This document shows, one piece after another, positions 1 through 11,076 of a DNA stretch of 64,000 nucleotides. A program made the translations under genes and the position numbers. Below the pieces are notes generated by a model. The model saw only the letters and a list, made by a program, of their open reading frames with translations. It had not been told where the DNA came from and did no database searches. The number at the start of each line of letters is the position of its first letter. Position 1 is the stretch's first letter. The stretch spans positions 1,798,001 through 1,862,000 of the forward strand of contig RCSZ01000003.1 of assembly GCA_014898425.1 (NCBI GenBank), read 5' to 3'. The DNA is from Botryotinia globosa. Lineage: Eukaryota; Ascomycota; Leotiomycetes; Helotiales; Sclerotiniaceae.

Positions 1-1083
1 TGGTAGGTATGCATCTATCCATTCATACATCATCGTATTGAGACGTGTATCCACGCCAAGTGTGAAAAGTAGGAATGCAATAGGATGGAGTGGATGTTTT
101 TGTCTGCATACACATCTATCTCCTGTCTATCTTGGGATTTGATTTTGTGCACAACGTATCTAGGAGGCAGAGGAGGAGTGGAAAGCCGTCTTACTACATA
201 CATATGTTTATATATGTGCGTGTGGTCTTGGGGTTTCGAGGTATGGGAGTTGGGCTGAGCTGATGGGTTGGTGTTCGATGGGATGGGTATATATGTGTGT
301 GTGTGTGTGTGTGTGTTACTTGAATGAGAGACTTGGAAGGGAGAGGAGGGGTTTAGCTTTTGGGTGTTTTCTCCTCTTGACAAATTGAGATGAGGTGCTG
401 GAATGGTATCATGATATGATGGTTTATTCGTTCAAAGAGTGAGGTGAGGTGAAGTAAACGGATTGATGGGAATTGAGATGTAAGATTGCTAGGTAGATGA
501 CTCTGGAGCCGCATGAAAAAGGTTCCTAGATCATTCATCATACAACCATGTAAAAAGTTCCAAATTAGATATTTTCAACTAGGTCTAGGTTACCTATTCA
601 TCAAGAATCAGGAGTCGAGAGTCAAATATCAAAGATGAGATTGAGAGTAGGTAGGTAGTCTGTTGAGAAGTGTACTTGTTATTGTCATGATGGATATATA
701 TCTCTACTTATAGAGAGAGTATAATCGAGTAAACTTGGAATATCAATACTACCTAGGTAGATATATCATAGTCACCGGATCCGAGAAACCAATGAGAGTT
801 ATCAAATGTATGAGAAGTATATATCATATCGAAATAATATATAGACGAATTATAATTATTTGATTACTCTTTATTTCATGTATTATATAATGTATTATAT
901 GCAGATAGAGTAGGGATGAATACATGGTGAGGGGAAATGAAGCGAATATAGGATCCCCAGTAGATACCTCATAGGACGGAATAAGCCATGGAAATTCAGT
1001 CATCACATCTAGACCAATCATTAGCAATTCCTTATATATTCTCTTGAATGTCACTTTTAGATAGGTATGTACTTGAGTGTATC

Positions 1084-1320
1084 AGGTAAATACTAGATAA
1101 ATACTAGGTAAATACTAGGTAAATACTAGGTAAATACTAGGTAAATACTAGGCAAATACTAGGTAAATACTAGGTAAATACTAGATAAATACTAGATAAA
1201 TATTAGATAAATACTAAGTAAATACTAGATAAATACTAAGTAAATACTAGATAAATACTAAGTAAATACTAGATAAATACTAAATAAATACTAGGTAAAT
1301 ATTAGATAATAAATACTAAA
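1084..1320. repeat. 11-bp tandem repeat array (ACTAGGTAAAT)n
   Basis: About 21 head-to-tail copies of an 11-bp unit, ACTAGGTAAAT, with variants ACTAGATAAAT and ACTAAGTAAAT. The left half is mostly the GGT variant and the right half mostly GAT or AGT, so the array looks as if it grew by local duplication of diverged units. It lies about 1.1 kb upstream of the hexose transporter start. Confidence 0.9.
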
Positions 1321-1673
1321 TAAATAGTAAATACAAATCATAAATACTACATTACCTTTCTAATTGTGTTAATGATAATACTCGACAATCAGTATACTTC
1401 ACTTACCCTCGACTATCATTATAACACATTCGTATACTAGTATGGATACCTAGGTAGTACTGTACTCAAAACTCAAATACTCACTCTTCGAGTCTTTGTG
1501 ACATGAACACAAATTATGTTGAAGCCTGAATTGTGACGGGTGAAATAGAACCCGACATTTCTTTCTAGGGTGGCAGTGGCACACACTTGGAAACTCTTTA
1601 CTCCGTACACACACTCTGTACATGCATCACCTACTAGTACCTACCTCCTCACACTCACTCTGTACATGCATCA

Positions 1674-1788
1674 CCTACCACCACTCACCACCACTCACCA
1701 CCACTCACCACCACTCACCACCACTCACCACCACTCACCACCACTCACCACCACTCACCACCACTCACCACCACTCACCACCACTCAC
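1674..1788. repeat. 10-bp tandem repeat array (CCACCACTCA)n
   Basis: About eleven near-perfect copies of the 10-bp unit CCACCACTCA, following two copies of a CTGTACATGCATCACCTAC-like segment at about 1616-1675. It can be translated on the plus strand as a His/Thr/Pro-rich repeat, but there is no gene context for that. Confidence 0.9.
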
Positions 1789-2419
1789 TTTCCCATCTCT
1801 CGTGAAATAATAAAAGAGAGCTAAAAGCGCTATTTCTTTCCGTAAAAGGCTGGGCTGGGCTGGGCTGGGGTCACAGTCACACTCATCTTCCCCCCTCCCC
1901 CCTCCCCCGTTCACTTTCTCCCCAAATCAAATCATAATCCCAGTCATCCCAGTCATCCCAGTCTTTCCAGTCTTTCCAGTCTTTCCATTCCTTCCATCAC
2001 TTCCCCAAGAAAAAGACGATTCCCTTTTCCCCACACCCTAAATTCTAGGTCGAACATCCAGCAAGCAGTCTTTCAAGGTCGATCCGACCCCATTCATTCT
2101 ACTCACCTTGCCATACCATACCATACCATACATACCACACCATACCACCACCTCCTCCTCCCGCCCTCTATCTCGTGCCCGCGCTGCCTCTCAATTACTA
2201 TCCTCGATCCTTCAACCACGTGCTGCATTATACTGAACAAGGGAATGCTTCTCACCTTTGCTCTTTGCAGGAGATTATTCATCGTCCAATGGGCATGCCA
2301 ATTTCTATCCACGAAAATCCGGTCATCATTAACGATCTCGACTCACATCAAACCCATCCTCACATCCTCCAACGTTCATTAATTCACCACGCCAACCGGT
2401 CGACCAATTCTATTACACC

Positions 2420-4348
2420 ATGGTAATCGCCATGACCTGGCACAAGCCCGATAACGTCGCCGGCTCGTCGGCGCCGGCTATCATGATAGGGTTATTCGTC
2501 GCGACAGGAGGTCTCTTGTTTGGTTATGATACGGGGTGAGTAAACTGGCACGGAAAACAATTCAAGACTGGATGAAAAGCTGATAGATGGGATTAAAGTA
2601 CAATATCGGGAGTGGTGGCAATGCGTGCCTTTCGCGAACAATTCTCAACGGGCTACGTTGATCCTTCCGACAATGAATTATCCATCACGCCGAGTCAATC
2701 GGCTCAAATCGTTGCAATCTTGAGTGCCGGAACATTCTTCGGAGCCTTACTTGCTGCGCCCATGGGTGATAAAATTGGTCGACGGATATCTCTCATCATT
2801 TCCGTCGGTATATTTTGTATTGGGGTGGCACTTCAGACTGCTGCAATGCAGATTCCGATGCTCATTGCTGGAAGGTACATGGCATAGTTTCGAATATAGG
2901 ATACAAACAAGACTGACCCTTCTATAGATTCTTTGCGGGTCTAGGCGTTGGAATCATCTCTGTTCTCGTTCCTCTGTATCAATCAGAGATGTCACCGAAA
3001 TGGATTCGCGGAACTCTTGTGTGCACATATCAACTCGCCATCACTTGTGGGCTTCTTCTCGCCGCCGTCGTCAACATATTTACCCAAAGTATTGATGGGC
3101 CAAAAGCTTTTCGAATTCCTCTTGCAATACAATTCGTTTGGGCAGGCATTCTCTTCCTCGGCCTTGCTTTATTACCAGAAACGCCTCGATATCTCATCAA
3201 ACGTGGTCAACATCAGGCAGCTGCGTCATCTTTAAGTCGCCTTCGTCGCCTTGACATAACGCATCCTGCCTTGATTGAAGAATTGGCGGAAATTGAAGCG
3301 AACCATGAATATGAGTTGAGTTTAGGTTCTTCATCATATAAAGATATTTTCCTAGGCTCGCCGCATCTCGGTCGTCGACTTCTAACCGGTTGCGTTCTAC
3401 AAATGCTTCAGCAGTTGACTGGATGTGTAAGTACATTCCTTCCAATAGTGAATTAAATTACTAATAATCTGAATAGAATTTTATCTTCTACTAGTGAGTA
3501 TAGTTAACGTTACTCTTGACAGTATCGCAAGCTGTCTTTGAAATATGCAGTGACTGACTAGCTACTATAGTGGTACGACTTTCTTCAAGAATGTCGGAAT
3601 TTCGTCACCTTACGTAATTCAACTCATTTCAAACATAGTCAATACTGTCTCAACCATTCCTGGAATGTTTCTAGTCGAATCATTAGGTCGTCGTCGTCTT
3701 CTTATGCTAGGTGCAGCAGGAATGGCAGTTTGTCATTTCTTGATTGCATCGGTGGGAACTGCAGCACACGAAGAAGCGAGAGCCGTGAATTTAGTAATTA
3801 TTGTATTTGTTTGCCTATTCATCTTCTTTTTTGCTTCATCTTGGGGACCAGTCGTTTGGGTCGTCACATCAGAAATCTTCCCATTGAAGGTTCGAGCCAA
3901 GTCCATGTCCATCTCCACCGCTTCGAATTGGCTTCTCAATTTCGCCATCGCTTATAGCGTTCCATATATGACCAGCAGCGGACCTGGCTATGCAAATCTT
4001 CAAGCAAAGATATTCTTTCTCTGGGCTTGCTTTTGTGTAATCGCGTTTGCATTCGTGTGGGGGATGGTATACGAAACAAGCAAAATCAGTCTGGAGCAGA
4101 TTGACGAGTTGTATGAACGAGTCGACCATGCTTGGCATAGTAACAACTTTGAACCTAGTTGGAGTTTTCAAGAAATGCGAGATGAAGGCGCATCTGCAAG
4201 TGGAATTCAACTACAGCTACAACTTGCTGACCAAGAAGAACCGAGGAGACGGACAGGTACAAGTGCAAGTGCAACGGGAAGTGAAGGCACCGTGTCTGAG
4301 GAAGATAAAATCGTTGCGGGATTAGGAGATGTGGATTTGAGTTATTAA
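2420..4348 (+). CDS. Hexose transporter / glucose sensor-like MFS protein (sugar porter family)
   Basis: Five exons: 2420-2535, 2599-2874, 2928-3426, 3477-3493 and 3571-4348, giving 561 residues. It should move hexose across the plasma membrane by facilitated diffusion or proton symport, or act as a sensor of the Snf3/Rgt2/RCO-3 type. Sugar porter marks are all present: FGYDTG at the end of TM1, GDKIGRR in the TM2-3 loop, GRFFAGLGVG (130-139), PETPR (214-218), QQLTGCNFIFYYG across exons 3-5, ESLGRRR and EIFPLKVRAKS. About twelve hydrophobic helices are readable. The 17-nt exon 4 is forced by the NFIFYYGT motif. The C-terminal tail of about 75 residues is hydrophilic and acidic but shorter than the very long tails of the yeast sensors, so transporter is more likely than sensor. 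The start at 2420 is the first ATG in frame with FGYDTG, and the 5-prime side is a pyrimidine-rich promoter. Confidence 0.93.
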
Positions 4349-4744
4349 TGAATTTTCGAGAGCTATTCAGGGCTTTGGGTATTTTAAGTACAGTATTATA
4401 TTATGTTTCAAGCGACGGAGTTTATTGCTGTTGGAGTTTTATGGAATGGAATGGATGGATGGTTGGTAGGATGGTTTGCCTATGGAATGCGTATGAATTG
4501 CGTATGGTGTAGGGTGGGAAATGAAACATAGCTGGCCTTTGGGGTTGGGTTGGGAATTGTGATTGGGGATCTTTCTGGACGAACGGATCTACAGTATCTA
4601 CCGCAGGCGAAATTTGGGGAATGTTCAAGAATGGGGATGGGATGGGGTTTATACCAAATGCAATGCAAATGAGCATATGTTGCCCAATAGCGATGTAGGG
4701 CGATACATATGACATATCGGATGAGAACTAGCTGGCTAACTGAA

Positions 4745-4769
4745 CCAGATCAGATAATATCTGATCTGG
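4745..4769. repeat. 25-bp near-perfect palindrome with paired GATA cores
   Basis: Arms CCAGATCAGATA and TATCTGATCTGG are exact reverse complements, 12 bp each, around a single A. Two AGATA/TATCT cores face each other at the centre. It lies about 400 bp after the stop of the hexose transporter, so it could be a cruciform, a 3-prime hairpin or a dimeric GATA-factor site. None of these roles is shown. Confidence 0.8.
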
Positions 4770-5594
4770 ATCGATATGGGTTGGTCTAGCATGGGATGGG
4801 GGGTTCTTTGTGCGCGTATATGAAAATGATTCGATACTTGTGGGTGTAGTATGAAATGATGATTCTTTTTTATCTAAAAATCAAAATGATGATGTTCAAT
4901 TGTTAGTGCTTGCTTATATGTGTCTAGGTATGTGTCGATTTGAATGGGCAGTCAAGATGAGGAAAAAGGTCTTATATTAGGGGTTCTCGCCAAAAGAACG
5001 AATAATTGACGATCAATACCTAGATATACAAATCCCCATCCATCCACATGTACATCTCCTGCTTCTCCTTCTCCTCCTACATCCACTTTTCCCTTTTTCC
5101 CCATTCTTCGGAGAGTCCACTTACGAAACGGGCAGTGGTTTAAATAAGTCTCGCGTCTTGCGAAGGGCTTTTAAAGGATTACGATGCGGTTTAGATTCAG
5201 AGGAGGGGGTGAACTGGAACTTGAGTTTGAAAGTAGATTTGGGATTGGGATTGGGATTGGGATTGGGATTGAGATTACATCTTTCTAGAGAGCTTTGGTG
5301 GCGTTTGGGATTGGGGGGGGGGGGGTGGAGCTAGAGATGGAGATGGTGCTAGAGGTGCTGGATCGTGAGGGTGGAGGGGAAGGAGGGGAAGGAATGGAGA
5401 TGAGGAGATGGGTGTTTTTGGTGGGGATTGGTGGGAGTGGGAGGGAGTTCTTTTTAATTCGTGTGTAGGTTTGGAGGTGGATCGGGGTCGGGGTCGGGAT
5501 CGGAATTCCAAATTTTCGGGGTTGGTTCTTCTCTGGGGCTGGGAGGAATCTCGGGGAATTCTGGTTTTGGTTTTGGTGGGGAGGGATTGTGATT

Positions 5595-5785
5595 TTGAGG
5601 GATGAGATGAGGATGAGGATAAGAATGAGGATAAGAATGAGGATGAAAATGAGGATGAGAATAAGGATGATGATAAGAATGATGATAAGGATAAGGATGA
5701 AAATAAGGATGAAAATAAGGATGAGGAAGAGGAAGAGGAAGAGGAAGAGGAAGAAGAAGAGGGGGAGGAGAAGGAGGAGGATAAT
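5595..5785. repeat. Purine-only imperfect microsatellite (GATGAG/GATAAG/GAAGAG)
   Basis: About 190 bases of nearly pure purine on the plus strand, built from GATGAGGATAAGAAT-like units that grade into GAAGAG. It creates spurious Ser-rich and Leu/Ile-rich frames on the minus strand. Confidence 0.85.
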
Positions 5786-5832
5786 ATTAATTCTCTCAAA
5801 CAATACTTATGACGTTTTGAACGTGTGAGATC

Positions 5833-7253
5833 CTATCGGCCGCGCTCGTAGAGCTCGCTGATGTCGATGGGGTGGTTGTCGTTGTTGGGGGGGTTGGTTT
5901 TGTTGCCTCGCTTTTTCGAGGGGGGGATGCTGGTATTGATTGTGTGGAATATTTGGGCGAGGAAGGTGGAGAGGGCGAATTGCTGGGGTGGAGAGGGGGG
6001 ATGGGAAGGGGGAAGGGGGAAAAGAAAAGAAAAGAAAAGAAAAGGAGAAAAAAACATACCGGACCACCCTTCTCCTTTGACCTCTCATACAAATCCTCGT
6101 ATTCCCGCAACAAAACTCCATCTTCCAAGATGGTGATGTTTCCCCCACCACCACACGCATGGGATGGCGGGTTGATTGATATCGACCTCGTATTCTTCCC
6201 AGCGATTGGAAAAGTGCGATCGATTGATGCTGGCGGCGAAGTGGGGACTGGGGGTTAGGGAACCTTTGGGGAGGGGGTGGAGATGCACTGTGGGAGGAGG
6301 AGGAGTGGATGAGTGGTGGGGGGAGGGGAGAAGCTGAGATATTTGCCTTGGGCGTTGAGAATGTTGTTTTTGGTGGTGAGGGAGCCGTGGGTCCAGGAGA
6401 AGAGGATGGGGTCTTGGGGTTGGGGTTGAGGTTGGGGTTGGGGTTGGTTTTGGGGGGTGGAAGAGGAGGGATGCGGATTGGGGATTAGGTAGAGACCGGA
6501 TTTATTGGGGCCCGAGTGGTTGGCTAGTTTGAGGAGGGTGAGGGTTTCGTGCCAGATCCAGAATTCTTGGGAGCTGCTGGGTGGGGGTTTGGTGACTTGG
6601 AGGTGGATTTTGAAATTGGGGTTGGGGTTGGAAGAGAGGGGGGTTTCTGGGGGGGGGGGGGTTTGTGGTTGGGATTTGGGGTTGGATTCCTTGGGTTGGG
6701 ATTTGGATTTCTTGGTTTTGGGGGCTTTCAGATTGAGACTCTCGAGCCAGAGCAAGAAGAGCGGTGGGAGAAATAACTATTGTTGATGGGATTATGTTAG
6801 TAGATGGGCGAGGAAACTTTGAGTCTATATTTCCCAAAGGGATGATACAAATTGAATCGTCTATAGATATCATAGCATTATCATTATCATCATCGTAAAA
6901 CCCCATCACACACACAGCAAGAATAAGTGACAACCTACCTCATCAACCAGAATCTCCTGTCTCCTCACCCCCTCCCCAAACTCCCTCCCCAATCTCCTCA
7001 TCCCAATACTCTCCCTCACCACCCCAAACTCCTTCACCCGCTTCGTCACCATCGCTTCGCCATTATCCGTATCGGGGCAGCGCTCCCATATCTGCGGCGG
7101 AGCATCTAATTCCCGGATCTCGAAATCGTAGAGTTCCCGACGGGAATATTTTGAGGGCGCGGATGAGAGTCGTGATTCGAGAATCTTTTGTTCTTGGAAT
7201 CGGATGCTGTACTTGTTTGTGCGTGTTTGTGGTAGATGCGCCATCGTGTGCAT
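5833..7253 (-). CDS. Hypothetical protein, reading frame apparently broken (uncertain model)
   Basis: A minus-strand gene can be pieced together but does not close. Exon 1 is 7253-6939, starting MHTMAHLPQTRTNKYS. A 162-nt intron (6938-6777, GTAGGT to ATAG, phase 0) leads to exon 2 at 6776, with readable stretches FWIWHETLTLLKLANHSG and SWTHGSLTTKNNILNAQGKY. The frame stops at 6255-6257. Coding-like sequence then continues in a second frame (NRSHFSNRWEEYEVDINQPA, about 6230-6170) and returns to the first frame near a G-run at about 6150 (ITILEDGVLLREYEDLYE). An intron (6059-5983, GTATGT to CCAG) joins the last exon, 5982-5833, ending in DISELYERGR. The slips are near simple C/G tracts, so sequence error is as likely as decay. 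I do not recognise the family. The protein is Pro/Gln-rich in the middle. Confidence 0.45.
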
Positions 7254-9033
7254 GGTGTGGAAAAGCTGCGTTTGGAGAGGTTTTGATGCAGCGTTTGCGT
7301 GTAGGGGAGGGTGCAGGTGGGGATTTCGGGGGGGGGGGGGGGGGGGGGGTTGAGATTTTGGTGTGTGGAAGGGAGGGAATGAATATTTTGGAGAGGTAGG
7401 GGGTGGTTTTATATGGTTATGTGGAAAAGTAATCTAATAACCAACATCTCATCGCTGTCATACGGTCCCCAGGTCGTGAGTTTGGATGTTGGGGCTCGAG
7501 ACCTGGACGAGGTCGCGCTGGTGTATGGCCATCCTGTCTCTGGGAAGGAATGTTGAGGTCTAGGGTTGGCAATTTTACGGGGATTTGTGGTTGTGTTTGG
7601 AGATTGTTTTGTGTGTTTTATGTTTGGTGAATGTCGAATTTTATGGGAGTGGGAATTGGGGGGTTAGTGGAATGTTAGGCAGATGGGAATATGTAGAGGG
7701 AGGATGAGACAGGGAGAGATCTTCATCGTAGGTTTGCTTATGTGCATTAGCTGTAAAGACTCAGTCTGGAACTTCCCCCTTTCGCTAATATCACCATGCT
7801 GTAATCTGTAATTCGAATGCGTACACAGGTAGAGAAGGAGGAAGTTAGGACAGGTGGATTTTTAGCCGAGGTGAAATTTGATCGTCTTCTCTATGGATAT
7901 TGGGAAGAGCTGCATTATCTTTCTGCTGGCTACTCGTCCGCTTACCTAGCTAGATACGTGATAGATAGATATCTTCGAGTACTTGATAAGAATGAAGCGA
8001 TGGGATCAGGATCAGGGTGTCCAATAGTCCGGGCTGCAATCCACAATGGAGATTATCAAATCCCTAAACTATTTAGAATAATCGAATTATCTGAGATATT
8101 GAATTTGATTGGAAGATTGAACTAATTCCAATGGTCTACTTGCTTTTAGATGTTCAAATCTTACATCGTTAACCTGTAATTTAGACTATTAGATACTCTG
8201 TGATGGATTATGGATGACAGACGCCATACACTCTTTCCTTTTCTTGAACTACAGATGTGAATCAAATGCATCAATTATAACTAAATATCCCAAAACGGAT
8301 ATCTAATTCCAAAGAGCCTTATTGTTATATGTACAGTAGTGCATTCGGTAATGCTCAACCAGTCATAAGATTTTCAATAAAATCACTCTTAAGATAAGAT
8401 TTCCAGCCCGTGCACTACAATTAGCTCCGGGTATTTACTAATTAGTTCATTCACATCTACGCAGGGGATTGATACCCGTAACCAATAAAATCATCTCACC
8501 CCCAAGCGCCATCGATATCATTTTCGTACCATTTCCTAATTCCCCCTAGTTCTTACTCTTCACCCCCCCAAAAGCTTCATACCCGCACTTTCATTGGTTC
8601 TGTCCTCAATACCTCACTCAACCTTTCACATCGACATGCAGGCTCAGCGCTTAAATCAGCTCTTCGTGATGATTTCTCATTGGAAGGTGGAATTCTTCTC
8701 ACCCCTCCTTCACACCTCCCTTGTACACCCATCTCAAAGGTGCCTTTCCGTTATATTAATAAATCATGGACGGCCAGCCGTTCGTAAGCTCGTTAATGAA
8801 GATTTCGATCCTCCGGGAACTTGAAGAGACGACGTGCTGATTTCTCCATCTTTCGATGCCTGTTCCATATCGACGGTGTATACTATAATTACATTATTTG
8901 ATCGCTGGCGACTGACTCATATATCATTACGCAAACACTGAACGAAGTATCTCCATCTCTCCAGCTTATTCTCGCATCACGATAACCCTACGTCTTACCT
9001 CCCGATCCATCCGCGATATTCAATACATGCACC
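7254..9033. other. Intergenic region, no supported gene
   Basis: It holds an unbroken poly-G run of about 20 at roughly 7329-7349 and otherwise unremarkable sequence. A 102-residue open frame at 7817-8125 has no recognisable domain or splice partners. The last 500 bases, pyrimidine-rich with poly-C near 8563, probably serve as the promoter of the next gene. Confidence 0.5.
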
Positions 9034-10021
9034 ATGGTTTTCGGATGTTTTTCGTCACCTATCATGAAGCGGAAATGGAAGTTTCCCAAGGTTATCATCT
9101 GGCTTAATGTAATCGAACTCGCGGGTACCGTCGCAGCACTCGTCATGTTCGGTATCGCAGATCCAGATTTGTATCGAACGAAAATGTGGCAAATCGGTTA
9201 TGATAATGGATTTAACAGTAGCCCGGACGAGATTTTATATGCCTATGCGAATTATCGTCCGTTGCCAAAGATTGCTTTTGTTTGGAGTCAGACGTGAGTT
9301 TTTTTCTTTCGTCGGAGGATGCTCAAGATGAGAGAGTATGTTGAGAAGAATCCAAGCTGATGTCGTACTTTTTGAATAGATTACAAAATTTCAATATTGG
9401 AATCTCGGTTCTTTCTATGTTCATCCAACTTTGCAAAGTTGTCATGTTCATTATGCACATTTGGTATCCTCTTCTCTCGACGATTATAAATGGACTTCTC
9501 ACAGTCTGTTGGATTGTCAGTATATACGGACAAGCCGGACCAGATCATACGGATCCAGAACATCCAAGTAATGTGGCTTGGTATGTTGCGAAGAGTTGTT
9601 CATATGCTGCACCTAGTGGAAATGAACATTATTGTCAATTGGCAAAGGGAACTTTTGCTGTTACGGTATTTATGATGTATGTCATTAGATTTTGAATTAT
9701 CGTCTATGAATCCAAAACTTACAAATCAACAGGCTTGTCTATCTCGCAAACACGATTCTCGGTATTCACTCTCTAATTCCTTCGCGCCTCGAACGTTCAG
9801 TCAATGCACTCGATCTCGAAGATAACATCGAAACATCTACCAAAGCGGGCAAGAGAGTAAAGACAACAGATTCTCCGGATTCGGAGAGACAATGGGAAAT
9901 GCAGAATATGCAACAAAGTATGGATCCTTCCAAACAGCCTTTTACACCAAGAACTTTGGCTTTCAAATCTTTGGATAGACAATTACCTTTGAGGGCTACT
10001 TCGGCACCGAGATTTGCATAA
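9034..10021 (+). CDS. Four-transmembrane MARVEL-like membrane protein
   Basis: Three exons, 9034-9293, 9380-9676 and 9733-10021, encode 281 residues; both introns are GT-AG (86 and 56 nt). Four hydrophobic helices can be read at about 20-42, 92-113, 117-137 and 177-200, with a short cytosolic N-terminus (MKRKWKFPK) and a hydrophilic C-terminal tail of about 80 residues. The extracellular loop between TM3 and TM4 has two Cys (CSY..., YCQ) that could pair. This layout matches fungal MARVEL-domain-like proteins of the plasma membrane or endomembranes, which are of mostly unknown function. The start ATG sits in ACCATGG. An earlier ATG at 9026 is in another frame and could only make a very short upstream peptide. 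The family call rests on topology, not on a diagnostic motif. Confidence 0.8.
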
Positions 10022-10554
10022 GTTTTGTTGTGGATTTGGGTAGGGAGTTGGTGACTTGTTTTTATTGGGGATGGGGTGATTTTTTACAATTGTCTAATTG
10101 AAAGGCATCATGTGGGAAGCAAATAAGACTACAACTTCGGGACGAATTTGTTTCATGAATTGGGTCGGACAGAAAATGGACCGGCGAGAAGGAAACACAA
10201 GCAAGAATCGGTCTGGAGGAGCGAAGGTCGATTGAGATACCATGGGAATGAGAAGGAATTTGTATAATGTGTTTTAATGTTAACGAGATACTGGGGTCTT
10301 GTTTTTTGCTTCTATGTTTATATCACTTGGGTAGTTTGATAGGTAGTATCGTACCAATGTTCAGGCTATGAGATTTCTGATTCAATAATTGAAGGACCGC
10401 ACTGTGGCAGTTTTGAGGAGTGTGAATTGTGATTGCGATTTGAATCGTGAATGTTTGAAGATGATGGAAATTAATGGTTGTGGTGTTATAATAAGGCTAT
10501 AAGGATATCCATATTGAAGAATTATTATAAGTACCTACCTCGACAGCATCTAGG

Positions 10555-10755
10555 TAATGGATCTGGTAGATGTGAAATATTTCAATTACATAATCTGGCC
10601 AATACAATTGATGGATCTGAAATATTTCAGACTAGTGATTGTGGCGGACCAATACAATCGATGGATTCCAAATATTTTGAAATATTTAGGAACTAAGGTT
10701 TAGCGAGCCAATTGATGCGATGGATCATAAATATTTCGAAATGTTTCGATTATAA
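10555..10755. repeat. Degenerate ~60-bp tandem repeat with AAATATTTC core
   Basis: About four diverged copies of a unit that reads roughly CCAATACAATTGATGGAT followed by GAAATATTTCA. The core TGAAATATTTCA is itself palindromic. The copies differ by substitutions and small indels, which suggests an old array. Confidence 0.6.
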
Positions 10756-10881
10756 GGCTGATAAGCAATTGGAGGAGTGGAGTAGGTAGGGAGGAAGGAA
10801 TGGATTTTTTTGAAGAGGGTGAAGAGAATTGTTTTGTGGTGAGTAGGTATGGAATTATGGGAGGGGTGAGGGGGTGTGAAG

Positions 10882-11076
10882 GTGGAGAGGGAGAGGGAGA
10901 GGGAGAGGGAGAGGGAGAGGGAGAGGGAGAGGGAGAGGGAGAGGGAGAGGGAGAGGGAGAGGGAGAGGGAGAGGGAGAGGGAGAGGGAGAGGGAGAGGGA
11001 GAGGGAGAGGGAGAGGGAGAGGGAGAGGGAGAGGGAGAGGGAGAGGGAGAGGGAGAGGGAGAGGGAGAGGGAGAGG
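10882..11076. repeat. Hexanucleotide microsatellite (GAGAGG)n, ~32 copies
   Basis: Almost 200 bases of perfect GAGAGG repeat, pure purine on one strand. All three plus frames are open as Gly-Glu or Arg-Glu dipeptide runs, purely because of the repeat. It is followed by about six GAGTAGAT units. Confidence 0.95.

Larger units (their letters stand above)
1..2419. other. Intergenic/upstream region, repeat-rich, no supported gene
   Basis: No reading frame here looks like a gene; the open frames are short and low in complexity. The stretch holds a (GT)n run near 295-316, an 11-bp tandem repeat, a 10-bp tandem repeat, GGGCT repeats near 1850-1870, C-rich pyrimidine tracts near 1888-1912 and 9-bp CAGTCATCC/CAGTCTTTC repeats near 1940-1988. 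The last 600 bases are pyrimidine-rich, as is usual for a fungal core promoter, and lead into the hexose transporter start. A GTGGGG match to the CreA consensus SYGGRG can be read on the minus strand near 2030-2036; that role is inference only. Confidence 0.6.
4349..5832. other. Intergenic region with palindrome and G/A-rich microsatellites
   Basis: No supported gene. It includes the 25-bp palindrome at 4745-4769, GGGATT repeats near 5236-5275, a poly-G run near 5316-5326 and a long purine array of GATGAG/GATAAG units at about 5595-5785. The purine array translates on the plus strand to Asp/Glu/Lys runs and on the minus strand to Ser or Leu/Ile runs, so the long open frames there are low-complexity artefacts. 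Confidence 0.55.

Noticed and set aside
30..541. Minus-strand frames at the left edge
   Set aside because: Low-complexity His/Thr and Pro stretches caused by (GT)n and simple repeats; no gene structure.
5275..5803. Long Ser-rich and Leu/Ile-rich open frames on the minus strand
   Set aside because: They are the translation of a purine microsatellite and end without any domain; all frames are open because of the repeat.
7817..8125. 102-codon frame, plus strand
   Set aside because: No recognisable motif; its promoter side is a repeat-rich region. It could be a lineage-specific gene but I cannot support it.
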